Source of the DNA: Paulinella micropora
Lineage: Eukaryota; Cercozoa; Imbricatea; Euglyphida
Direction of reading: 5' to 3'
DNA: 21,236 nt
Assembly: GCA_009731375.1 (NCBI GenBank)
Contig: BJOX01000080.1
Location: 36,869 to 58,104, forward strand
The notes beneath the pieces were generated by a model, which was not told the origin of the DNA, did not search any database, and worked only from the letters and a program-made list of their open reading frames with translations. Position numbers and translations under genes: made by a program. Shown here one piece after another: positions 1-9,700 of this stretch; the first letter of the stretch is position 1; each line of letters starts with the position of its first letter.

Positions 1-2
1 TG

Positions 3-2244
3 ATGCACACCAGCCCGGCCTGCCGGCTGTGGCGCCTGGGGCGCCTGCTCTGGTGGTTCCGGGCCGCCAGCGCCAAGTGCCCTTACCCGCTCCAGTGCCC
101 GACGCAGGCCGAGGCGTGCCCCCCGGTCGCGTGCCCCGGCGGCGCCACGATCCTCGAGCTGACGACGGCGGCCCCGCACGACACGTTCGTGTGGCCCCTG
201 TGGCCGCCCGCCGCGCCGGCCGGCCCCACGTCGTTCGTGGTCGACTGGGGGGACGGCTCCCCTCCCACGCCGTGCCTGGACGCCGGCGCCGCGCCGTGCG
301 CGCACACGTACGCGTTGGCCGGCACGTACACGGTGACGGCGGACCCCCGCGGACGCTACCCCGTGCGCGGCTGGGCGCTGACGCCTGCCTGGCACGCCGC
401 GGCGCCCGCGGGCCTGCGGCTAAACCGCCTCCTGCAGTGGGGCGAGCTGCGCTTCCACGAGACAAGCGGCTACCACCTGTACGCGGCGCCGGGGCTCACG
501 TACGTGCCCTCGCTGGCCTGGCTGCCGGACGCCGGGCTCGTGCGGAGCTGGGACTACAGCTTCGCCCGCCTCACCACTCCGCTGCTGGACCTGAGCTACG
601 GGCTCAACCTGTCGGGCGCCGTGTCGGCGGTCGGCCTGTTCGAGGGCTCCACCGGCCTGCGCTGCCTGGACGGCACGCAGGGCTGGGACACGCGCCGCCT
701 GCGCAACGCCAGCCGGGCGTTCGCGAACCTGCCGGCGCTGGCCACGCTGGACCTGTCGCGCTGGCACACCGCCGCGCTCGAGGACGTGAGCGAGCTCTTG
801 GCGGGCGGCGCGGCGCTCACGTGGACGGGGATCGGCGGCTGGACGTCGCTGCCGGGGCTGCGGCGCTTCGACCAACTGCTGGCGGGCGTCTCGCCCGACT
901 TCCGGGAACTGGGGGCATTCGCCAGGTGGGCGACTCCGGCGCTCGCGCCGGGCTCGGTCGACTGCACGCGGCTGGCGCCGTACACGGCGGCGCTCGGCCA
1001 GGCGCACTGGCCCGCCGCGTGCTCGCGCTCGCTCTTCCTGGCGCTGGTGTGGGTGTCGTACCCTAGCGCCGTCGTCGCCCTGGCGCTGTCCGGCCGCGGG
1101 CGCCGCGTACGGCGTGGGCTGGGGGGACGGGTCGGCGCCCGGCTCGTGCGCGCACGCCGACGGCGCCGTCTGCAACCACACGTACACGGGCGCCGGCGAC
1201 TACTGGCTGCGCCTGAGCGGCCGCGTGGACGGGCTGTGGTACGTGGCCGGCGCGGAGGTCGTGGAAGTGGTCGCGTGGGGCGACGTGCAGCTGTACCACC
1301 CCGTCGGCAGCGGGACGCCACTCTTCGTGCCCCCCAAACTGGAAGAGTGGGGCGCGCTGCGCTACCTGGCACCTGCGGCTGGCTCGCGCGCCCTGCGGGG
1401 CGTGGCGCCCGAGTACCTGCTGATCGGGATGGGTGAGTTTGTGGGTGACGCGCGCGACTGAGACTGGTCGTGGCTCACGCCCGCCACGCACACCCAGGGC
1501 TTCCTCCACCTGTTTTACGGCTGCGCCAAGTTCAACCAGGACCTGGACGGCTGGAACACGAGCGGCGTGGCTAGCCTCGCCTCCACCTTCCAGTATGCGT
1601 CGGCCTTCAACGGCAGCCTCGGGGGCTGGGACACGAGCCAGGTCACCAGCCTGGGCTGGACTTTCAGCGGCGCGCGGGCCTTCAACCGGCCGATCGGCGG
1701 CTGGAACACGAGCCGGGTCACCAGCCTGCAGTCGACCTTCAACAAAGCGTACGCCTTTAATCAGCCGCTCGGCGGCTGGGACGTGAGCCGGGTCACCAGC
1801 CTGCAGACGACGTTCGCAAACGCGTACGCCTTTAACCAGCCAATCGGTGGTTGGAACACGAGCCGGGTCACCGTGCTAGGGGCGGCGTTCCTGAATGCGT
1901 ACGCCTTCAACCAGCCGATCGGCGGCTGGGACGTAAGCAGTGTCTTGTACTTGGGCTACGCTTTTGCCTGTGAACCAATGGGCCAGTGCGTGTTTAATCA
2001 GCCGCTGGGCAGCTGGAACGTGTCGGCTGCCCTGGCGACAGGGGACTATGCAGCCGTGTTCGGGGGCAACTGCGTCTTCGATCAGAACCTCACGGCCTGG
2101 CACGTAGCGGCCGGGAGCGCCACGACCTGCAGGCAGATGTTTCAGCCTAAAGGGATTAGCCAGCCTGGCGTAGGTATCAGGCAGAGCAACCTGCCAGCCC
2201 TGTGCAACTGCTCCTACGTGCAAGGGTGTGGTCGTATTCAGTAG
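3..2244 (+). pseudogene. Secreted PKD / DUF285 (BspA-like) repeat protein, copy 1, disrupted
   Basis: The first ATG is at 3 and the final stop is TAG at 2242-2244. The N-terminus (residues 1-25) is a weak hydrophobic signal segment followed by a Cys-rich stretch beginning CPYPLQCP. A PKD-like domain follows near residues 70-115 (VDWGDG, then HTY and GTYTV). The middle part carries N-glycosylation sequons (NLS, NAS), and a second WGDG domain lies at about 1,120-1,270. The C-terminus (1,523-2,100) is made of 25-residue DUF285-type units (AFNQPxGGWNTSxVTSL). Aligned with copy 2 the frame is broken twice. A net 8-nt deletion at about 1,090-1,113 shifts the frame, and TGA at 1,459-1,461 replaces the TGG of the conserved DWDWSW motif. 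Such proteins are normally extracellular or surface adhesin-like; no membrane anchor is visible at the C-terminus. Upstream sequence lies outside the window. The family assignment is firm. Loss of function is inferred, since a sequencing error could explain one lesion but less easily both. Confidence 0.75.
1523..1975 (+). repeat. 75-bp tandem repeats coding for DUF285 units (copy 1)
   Basis: About six units of exactly 75 bp begin near 1,523, 1,598, 1,673, 1,748, 1,823 and 1,898. Each encodes a 25-residue unit with the core FNxxxGGWDxSxVTSL. The nucleotide sequence is strongly conserved between neighbouring units (for example GCGTACGCCTTTAA), which suggests recent unit duplication or conversion. 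The 25-residue period is typical of the DUF285/BspA-like repeat family. Confidence 0.85.
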
Positions 2245-2442
2245 CTAGGACACCAGTTACGGCGGAAACACTCGCGCGGGTGCCGAAACCCGGGGCAGAG
2301 CAGCAGCAGGTCCCTGGCCTGCTGCTGCTCGCAGCACCACCCAGCAGAGGTAGTTCTGGGAGAGGGGGACGCTTCTCTCTTCTGACTGGCGCAGCGAAAC
2401 TTAGCCTAAATCTGGGACAGCTGCTGTGTGCAGCCTCTGCCT

Positions 2443-2448
2443 AATAAA
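2443..2448 (+). terminator. Poly(A) signal AATAAA of copy 1
   Basis: AATAAA lies about 200 nt after the TAG stop of copy 1, in sequence that is less GC-rich than the gene. This is a plausible 3' UTR length. The matching position downstream of copy 2 reads TTTAAAAAAA, with no AATAAA. Confidence 0.55.
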
Positions 2449-2577
2449 CTCAATTAACGCGCGCCTAAGCTTTCTGTCCACGGACGTCCACCGCGCACAT
2501 TGCCAGCAGAGAGGAGGTTTTCCTCTCCTGTTTGGGGTCGGCCGGCCCGACGCACGGGGCCGCCCCCCCCTTCCCCC

Positions 2578-2632
2578 CCGGGCGGCGGGGAAGAAGGGCG
2601 GCGGGGAGGAAGGGGGACAGGAGGGGAGGGAA
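2578..2632 (+). promoter_or_regulatory. G-rich quadruplex-prone stretch upstream of copy 2
   Basis: The + strand has at least seven runs of three to five G separated by one to four bases, directly after two long C runs at 2,562-2,580. It sits 100-160 bp before the start codon of copy 2, where a promoter or 5' UTR is expected. It meets the usual pattern for a G-quadruplex. A role in expression is inferred only from position. Confidence 0.45.
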
Positions 2633-2734
2633 GTCCTTTGGCTCCCTGCCCTGCCGCGCCACGCCGGCGGGGGGACGCCGTCTCCCCCCCCCTGGCCACC
2701 CTTCCCCCACCTGCTAAACCACCAAGCAAGTGAG

Positions 2735-4660
2735 ATGCACCAGCTCGGCCCTGCCCGCCAGCCGTGGCGCCCGTGGCTCCTCCTCCTGCTGTGCGGGTGG
2801 CTCCGGGCCGCCGGCGCCGGGTGCCCGTACCCGCTGCAGTGCCCGACCCAAGAGGAGGCGTGCCCCTCGGTCGTGTGCCCCGGCGGCGCCACCATCCTGG
2901 AAATCACGACGGCGGCCCCGCAGGACACGTTCGTGTGGCCGCTCTGGCCGCCCGCCGCACCGACTGCGCGCCGGCGCCGCCAGGCCCAGGCCGGGGCGGA
3001 CGCGGGGCTCGTGCAGAGCTGGGACTACAGCTTCGCTCGCCTGACCACTACGCTGCCTGACGTGAGCTACTGCCTCAACGTGTCGGGCGCCGAGTCGGCG
3101 GTCGGCCTGTTCGAGAACTCCACTGGCCTGGCGAGCCTGGACGGCACGGGCGTGTGGGACACGCGCCGGCTGCGCAACGCCAGCCGCGCGTTCGCGGGCC
3201 TGCCAGCGCTGATGGAGCTCGACCTGTCGCGCTGGGACACCGCCCTGCTCGAGGACGTGAGCGAACTATTTACGGGCAGCCCGGCGCTCACGCGAACGGG
3301 AGTCGGCGGCTGGACGTCGCTACCGAGCCTGTCGCACTTCCACGGACTGTTCCAGGGCCTAGGCAGCGACTTCCGGGAAACGCTCGCCGGCTGGTCGACG
3401 CCCGCGCTCGCGCCGGGCTCGGCCGACTGCTCGCAGCTGGCGCGATACACTGCACTCGGCCAAGCGCACTGGCCCGCCGCGTGCTCGCGCTCGCTCTTTC
3501 TGGCGCTCGTGCGTACGCAAGCCCCCAACGTCCTGGCCACGCTGACGCTGTCGCCCGCGGCCGGCCCGGGCGCGAACTTTACGGTGGACTGGGGGGACGG
3601 GTTGGCGCCCGGCTCGTGCGCGCACGCCAACGGCGCCGTCTGCCCTCACGTGTACGCCAGCGCCGGCGACTACTGGCTGCGCCTGAGTGGCCGCGTGGAC
3701 GGGCTGTGGTACGTAGAGGGCGCTTTTGTGGTGGAGGTGGTGGCGTGAGGTGACGTGCAGCTGTACCACCCCGTCGGCAGCACGACCCCGCTCTTCACGC
3801 GGGCGGTGTACGCGTACGTTGCTGGTGCCCAGGAGTACCTGCTGCGCTACCTGGCGCCGACGGCCGGCTCGCGGGCCCTGCACGGCGTGGCGCCCGAGTA
3901 CCTGCTGCTCGGAATGAGCGAGTTCGTGGGCGACGCGCGCGATTGGGACTGGTCGTGGCTCACGCCCGCTACCCACCCCAACGGCTTCAAAAACCTGTTT
4001 CGGGACTCCGCCAAGTTCAACCAGGACCTCGGCGGCTGGAACACGAGCGGTGTGGCTAGCCTTGAAAACACGTTTGGGGGTGCGAGGGCCTTCAATGGCA
4101 GCCTCGGGGGCTGGAACACGAGCCAGGTCACCAGGCTGGACTACACCTTCTGGAACGAGTTTACCTTTAACCAGCCGATCGGGGGCTGGAACACGGGCCG
4201 GGTCACCAGCGCAGTGTGGACTTTCTACGATGCGTTCGCCTTTAACCAACCGATCGGTGGATGGGACGTAAGGAGGGTCCGATCGCTGGCGAAAGCGTTC
4301 AGGAACACGTACTCCTTCAACCAGAATCTGAACAGCTGGGATGTTAGCAGTGTCAGTAACTTCGTCAGTGCTTTCGCCTGTGACCCTGCGGACCTGTGTG
4401 TGTTTAACCAGCCGCTGGACAGCTGGGACATGTCGGCCGCCGCACCGACAGGGGGGTCAGGGAGCATGTTCGCTGGTAATTGTGTTTTTGATCAGAATCT
4501 CACGACCTGGAACGTAGCCTCGTCCGGTTCATATGTTTGCACAGACACTTTTCAGCCTTACGGAATCTACAAGTTTGGCGTAGGTATCAGGCCGAGCAAC
4601 CTGCTTGCTGTCTGTAACGATGGCTCTTACGTGCGCGGGTGTGGTCAACCTGTGCCTTAG
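2735..4660 (+). pseudogene. Secreted PKD / DUF285 (BspA-like) repeat protein, copy 2, one in-frame TGA
   Basis: The start is ATG at 2,735-2,737, chosen because it aligns with the ATG of copy 1 and begins a good signal peptide (WRPWLLLLLCGWLRAAGA). The frame runs 642 codons to TAG at 4,658-4,660, interrupted only by TGA at 3,746-3,748 (codon 338), where copy 1 has TGG. After the signal come the Cys-rich CPYPLQCP region, a middle domain with three N-glycosylation sequons (NVS, NST, NAS), one WGDG PKD-like domain at 3,570-3,740, and DUF285 25-residue repeats from about 4,010 to 4,530. Relative to copy 1 it lacks 273 nt (91 codons) covering the first PKD domain, an in-frame loss. The protein is probably secreted. 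It could still be functional if the TGA is a sequencing error, a polymorphism, or read as a sense codon, so the pseudogene call is provisional. Confidence 0.7.
4010..4400 (+). repeat. 75-bp tandem repeats coding for DUF285 units (copy 2)
   Basis: About five units follow a 75-bp period, each coding FNxxxGGWNTSxVT-type 25-residue repeats. They align with the units of copy 1 but are more diverged from one another, as expected if the array predates the gene duplication. Confidence 0.8.
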
Positions 4661-4946
4661 TAAGAAACGAGGCACACCGGAAGCACTCGCGCGGGGAACC
4701 CCAGTCTCTGGCTTTCTTGTGCTGGCTGGCCTTGCCTTGGCACCGGCAGGAAGAGAGTATCGCCGGGGGGGTTAGGGGAAGGGGACGGCTTGTTCTTTGG
4801 GAGACAGGGAGACGAGACGAGGGAAGCTTCTTTCTTGCTACTGGCGCATGCGCCGGCGAAAGACGCAGAACAGAAGCTATTTAAAAAAACACACATCTAC
4901 TTTGGCGCACACAAGCCACTAGCATCAGCTGGACATGGCACCTGAC
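4661..4946. other. 3' flank of copy 2 and junction with the retroelement
   Basis: No gene is seen. Up to about 4,860 the sequence resembles the 3' flank of copy 1 (shared CACTCGCGCGGG block and a CTTCT-rich block followed by ACTGGCGCA). A 12-bp palindrome GGCGCATGCGCC lies at about 4,845. Similarity then fades and the retroelement coding region starts (reading leftward) at 4,947. The left boundary of the retroelement must lie between about 4,865 and 4,946. Confidence 0.5.
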
Positions 4947-6710
4947 TTACAGTTCTTCAGTGGAAATTCGATTCGATCGCGTATGGCGTTTGTGAGGTAC
5001 TGCCATGACTCTCATGAGATATAAATCTGAGAGCGTGTCATCGGCTACGTGTTGAGCCGCAGGCCTCACCAAGTAAAAAGCGTCTTTGGCCCATGAAATA
5101 TGTCCAATCGCATCTCCTTCTTTCCAACTGGGGTGAACGAGAGTGTCATTGCCCGCGCGAGGGTCTTGATCTCCGTCATCGCTCCCCTCTTGATGGACTC
5201 CTTGCGAACGTGCCGTCCTTATCGCCTTTCTCGGTCGGTCGTAGATAAGGTCATTTTGCGCTCTCCTTATTTGCGCCTCCGTGAACTTTCCTTCCGGCAC
5301 GTTCGACTCCACCCTTTTGCGGGTCTGAGTCCCCGCCGCACTTTTGCGGTCGGTGGCCCGCTTGTTCTCCAGCTCAGCCTTCTCCTTCTCCGCAATTGGT
5401 GCCCTGTAGGCATCCCGTTCCGAGATATCCTCCTTACGGATTGGTGGGACCTCTTTAAAGGCAGCCTCCATCCGTTTGAGTGCTTGATCAACGGACTCAT
5501 CTTCAAGTAGGAAGGGATCATACTTAATCAGCCTTCGTACATTGACTATTTGAACTTTCCCTCTGCCCCTGATTTTATAATTCAAAGGCCCCATCTGTTC
5601 CATGATCTGGTATGGTCCTTTCCAGTGGATGAACAGCTTCGAGCTGACTCCCTGAGGAACCTGAGGATGGTACAGTAGTACAATATCCCCGACCTGAAAT
5701 CTGACTTGATCCAGGTGTGCCTGCCTGACACCTTCAGCATCAGTCTTCCTGCGCTCCGCCTCCCTATGCGCCTGTACTATTTGCTCCGCCTCCATCTTCG
5801 CCCGAAGTCTCACCCCAAACAGCTCATCCTGATCTGCCCATGAATCTTTTGGGTGCAGCAGTGAGGCTGGGATGGCGGGCTCACGCCCATATACCAATCG
5901 GTATGGCGAGACGGAACCTTTTGAACCACCTAACGCTGTCGAGGGTAGGCAATTCATAGCAAAGGCAAACGAAGATGCTGCCTCCACCCATGGCTTTTGG
6001 TTCTCCTTTTTCATACAATACATCTTCAGCGCGGCCTTGAGGGGTCTATGCACCCGCTCTATCTTGCCGTTCGCTCTGGGGTTATAGGCGGTGACATATT
6101 GCCATTTCATGTCGTAATATGCAGATAGCTTGTCGATGACTTCATTATTAAAGTCAGAGCCTCGATCTGAGCATATTTTTCTCGGCACCCCAATCTGTGA
6201 GATGATCCTGTCAATCAACGCCTTGGCTGTTGTTTCGCCCGTAACGTCTTTGAATGGGACCGCCCACACATAGTTGGTGGCTCTGTCTATGGCCGTTAGA
6301 AGGTATCTGTAACCTTCCGTCGTGACCGGGAAAGGTCCTACATGATCAGTGTGTAAGAACTCGAACATTCCTAAGTGTAAAGGAAAAGTCCCGATCAGGC
6401 CAAAATTCGCCTTCAATGGTGTTTTGGATGTCTTGCATGGGATGCATGCATTGACCTGTTCATCAATATTCTCCTTCATCTTCTTCCACCAGAATCGTCT
6501 CGAAATGAACATATGCGTTCTTTGTCGGCCCGGGTGCGCCAGTAGTGGGCAGTTATGAGCAGCGACAAAAATGATGTGTCTGAGTTTCTCAGGAACCCAG
6601 AGAGTCCATTTGTCTGGTTGTGATGCATAGCGCCCGTGTTGGCCTTTGTACCACAAGAGACCGTCTCTCCACCCCATCTCCTTCTGTTGCTCCTTAATCT
6701 CCTTCGTCAT
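4947..6710 (-). CDS. Integrase part of the retroelement Pol
   Basis: The ORF has 587 residues from the first ATG. The reading frame is open for 21 further codons upstream, to TAA at 6,774-6,776, and is the frame of the RT ORF, so it was probably one polyprotein. The H2C2 zinc finger is H52, H59, C89, C92. The DDE catalytic triad is D122 (HTDHVGP), D182 (CSDRGSDF) and E218 (GKIERVH), with the D-35-E spacing of retroviral-type integrases. A GPY/F-like motif (HWKGPYQIM) follows near residue 370. The last roughly 190 residues are charged and unassigned, and no chromodomain is recognised. The role is insertion of the cDNA into the genome in the nucleus. All catalytic residues are present, which suggests a young copy. 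Confidence 0.88.
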   Translation of the reverse strand: MTKEIKEQQKEMGWRDGLLWYKGQHGRYASQPDKWTLWVPEKLRHIIFVAAHNCPLLAHPGRQRTHMFISRRFWWKKMKENIDEQVNACIPCKTSKTPLKANFGLIGTFPLHLGMFEFLHTDHVGPFPVTTEGYRYLLTAIDRATNYVWAVPFKDVTGETTAKALIDRIISQIGVPRKICSDRGSDFNNEVIDKLSAYYDMKWQYVTAYNPRANGKIERVHRPLKAALKMYCMKKENQKPWVEAASSFAFAMNCLPSTALGGSKGSVSPYRLVYGREPAIPASLLHPKDSWADQDELFGVRLRAKMEAEQIVQAHREAERRKTDAEGVRQAHLDQVRFQVGDIVLLYHPQVPQGVSSKLFIHWKGPYQIMEQMGPLNYKIRGRGKVQIVNVRRLIKYDPFLLEDESVDQALKRMEAAFKEVPPIRKEDISERDAYRAPIAEKEKAELENKRATDRKSAAGTQTRKRVESNVPEGKFTEAQIRRAQNDLIYDRPRKAIRTARSQGVHQEGSDDGDQDPRAGNDTLVHPSWKEGDAIGHISWAKDAFYLVRPAAQHVADDTLSDLYLMRVMAVPHKRHTRSNRISTEEL

Positions 6711-6773
6711 TTTCAGCTCGTTCGGGTTCTTGTATAGCTGTATTAGCTCTTTGAACTCCGGATCGAGAGCCTG

Positions 6774-9700
6774 TTACTGTCTCCATGCAGTGGGTGAGGC
6801 TATGTGGATAGTCCCATCCTCTAGCTGCACTCCTATCCTCTCAGGGTTTTCGTCTAACTCCTCCTTGTTCTCCTGCGGGGGTTCCGCATATGCTTCTTGC
6901 TTAATCTCTTCTTGTTTTATCTCCGCCTTCATATTCTCATATGCTTCATAGGACCACTCAGCATCCTCGAGGACATGTGCTGTACAACATATCCCATGAT
7001 CCGGACCTTGCGGGCTATGACGTAGACCCGATCGGTTATATCGGACCCCTCTCGCCATCTGCATCGACTCGATATGATGCACTTCGTATGTGCAGTCTGG
7101 GGATAGATCCTCCATTTCTGCTGATGATACGAGAGCTGCCACTTCTGAGTGAAACTCTAGCCTGGAGAGGCTGTCAGCGACAACATTTCGCTTGCCGGGT
7201 AGATGGACCATTGTAAAATTGAAACATGACAAGAATGCCTGCCATCTCGCTAGACGGCCAGTCTGTTCATGATTCATCAGCCATAGTAAATTCTGGTGAT
7301 CAGTCCTTACTATAAACTGAGGTCCACCCCATAAATACTCTCTCAACCGTTTGAGGGCCCAGACCACCGCCAGTGCCTCTCTCTGTCTCGTACAATAGTT
7401 TCGCTCCGCCGAGCACAACTTTCTACTTATAAACATGATCGGGCGCAACTTTTTCTCCTCATCTTCCTGTTGTAAGACTGCGCCGATCGCGAACTTTGAT
7501 GCGTCTGTGTCGACTACGAATTGCTTCGAAAAGTCGGGCATCATCAGCACGAGTCCGCCATCCTTCGGATCTTTGTAGATGAGATCTTTGAGCGTGTTGT
7601 ACGCTTCTAAGGCTTCATCATCCCACTTCTCAAAATCACCGAAGTCGATCATTCTCTCCAACTTAGCCCGAGTTGCACCCCAATTGGGTATGAACTGGCT
7701 GTAATATTGCGCCATCGCAAGAAATGAGTGCAGCTCTGTGCGATTCTTCGGCCTCTGCCGGCTCATGATCTCCTCCCTCTTCTCTTTGGATATCGAGACT
7801 CTATTGTAAGAGATTTCGTACCCCAAATATGTCACGCTTGTCTTTGCGAGTTGACATTTCTTCAAATTACATTTCAGGCCAAATAGTTTGATACGCCTGA
7901 AAATGTCTGTTAGATGGTCGATGTGCTCTTCCATCGTATTGGAGTACACGATAATGTCATCGATGTAACAAAATGCGTACTCTCCCGCCTTCTGTCCTCT
8001 TCTCCTCATGAAACCTCCCTCTGTCTGGTCATCATATTTGCTACTCAGCATGCTTTGCATCGCTTTCTGAAAGAGTCCCGGGGCCTGTTTGAGTCCCATC
8101 GGAAGTACTTTCCACTGATATATCTCCATTCCTACTACAAATGCAGTCAGCCATCTGGACTTTTCATCCAGTGGAATTTGCCAGAAGCCATTCTTCAGAT
8201 CAATGACTGAGTATAGCTTGGCGTTCCGCAATACTCGCCTTCCTTCTTCAAGAGTAGGTAATGGATTTCGTTCCTCCTCTAAAATTTTATTGACGCGGGC
8301 ATAGTTAACCGTTAAGCGCCATTCTCCTCCCGGTTTAGGCACCAGTCTCGGTTGGGAAACTATTGGAGATGTCGATCTCTCAATGAAATCCTCATCGAGT
8401 AACTGCCGTGCTTGTTCTTCTGCGATCTTTGCTTCATGTATACTCAGATTTGCCCGTCGTGGCGCCGGTGAAGGCTCAGCACCTGGTATTTTACAAATAA
8501 CCGCAGTGAAGTCTTCCGGCTTGAAACCTCCCGCTTGAGGGGGGTCAAAAATCATTTTGTTCGCCTTCAATCTCTCTTTCAAAACCTCTTTCTCCTTCTC
8601 CGTACCTGCTCCTCCTGCCAATTTCTCGTCTATCGCCGCCTTAAACTCCTCCTCTGACATTCTCTTGTGATGCTTGAGGGGTGCTCTGTCCTCCTCCAAG
8701 CCCAACTCTTCTTCTGATATATCGTCCATTCCCGTTTTTTCATATGTGGCAGTGTCTGGTTCGTCGTCCTCCGCCAGACCTACCAACATATCTATTAATC
8801 TCGCATATTGCAACGGAGCTTTTCGGGTGTAGAAACCATCGAAGCATGTGAATGCTTGAGGAATCAATTTCAACTTGTCCTGGTCTCTGAGCTTCCGCTT
8901 GTATGCACTGCTCTGCTCACGAGTCCCGAGACGACAAGCCACCACTAAGTGTTGCTTCCGTGAGGGCACCGGTATCGGATGATCAATAAGCCGGTCCCGT
9001 ATCTCCTGCGCCCATATCGCCTTCTCATTGTACGGGAGTATGACCGTATATGGTTTATTATTTTCAAAAAGAGTGCGCAGGCACTTTTTCACTTCTGTCA
9101 GTGAGCGCGGCCACGTAGGCTCGTCACCCCAGAATTCGGTAATAAAGCTTTTAATATCTTCTGCCGGGATATCAGGGAGTCGTCCCCTTCTCCTCGGTAT
9201 AAACTCCTGTCTGTCCTTCTCTTCCACCTTTACGTGAAAGCAATACCCGTTGGTAATATATACATCGGCCCCTGCTCCTTCTTCAAATCTCGCCAACGAT
9301 GGGCACCTTTTTCCCATGCATATAATCTCCTCTTTCCTCTTTTCAATGAGATCGTCTATCGACTTTTTATCCCATTGTGTAGAGACTGTAGCCGTATAGA
9401 CCTCCGCCTCTCTCTTGTCTGACAGGTTTGAACCATCTTTAGACACCGCGTCCGTTGGCATATATGCCTCATATGCGTGTGTAATGGCCACCTGTTTCCC
9501 TTCCGATGCTACCCCTAGGTGTAGGGCCTCGTATGAGTCAATAGCATGGAGAGAGTCGACAGTATATTCTTCTCCTGGCTCTACGCCGTATATGACTCTT
9601 TTGGCGGCGCAATCAATCACTACGTTCATTGTCGCCAGTTGGTCGTACGACAAAAGAACAGATCCGTGGTATTCGGGGACAACGTACAAGTCCACTCGAT

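Noticed and set aside
420-1509. Long - strand ORFs opposite the PKD/DUF285 genes (also 3,359-4,249)
   Set aside because: They are Arg/Ala-rich shadows of GC-rich coding sequence on the other strand, with no domain content.
1459-3748. Nuclear genetic code with UGA as Trp
   Set aside because: Only two such TGA codons occur against many TGG in the same genes, and the Gag and integrase ORFs use TGG throughout. Copy 1 also has a frameshift. Decay is simpler, although kept as a check in the findings.
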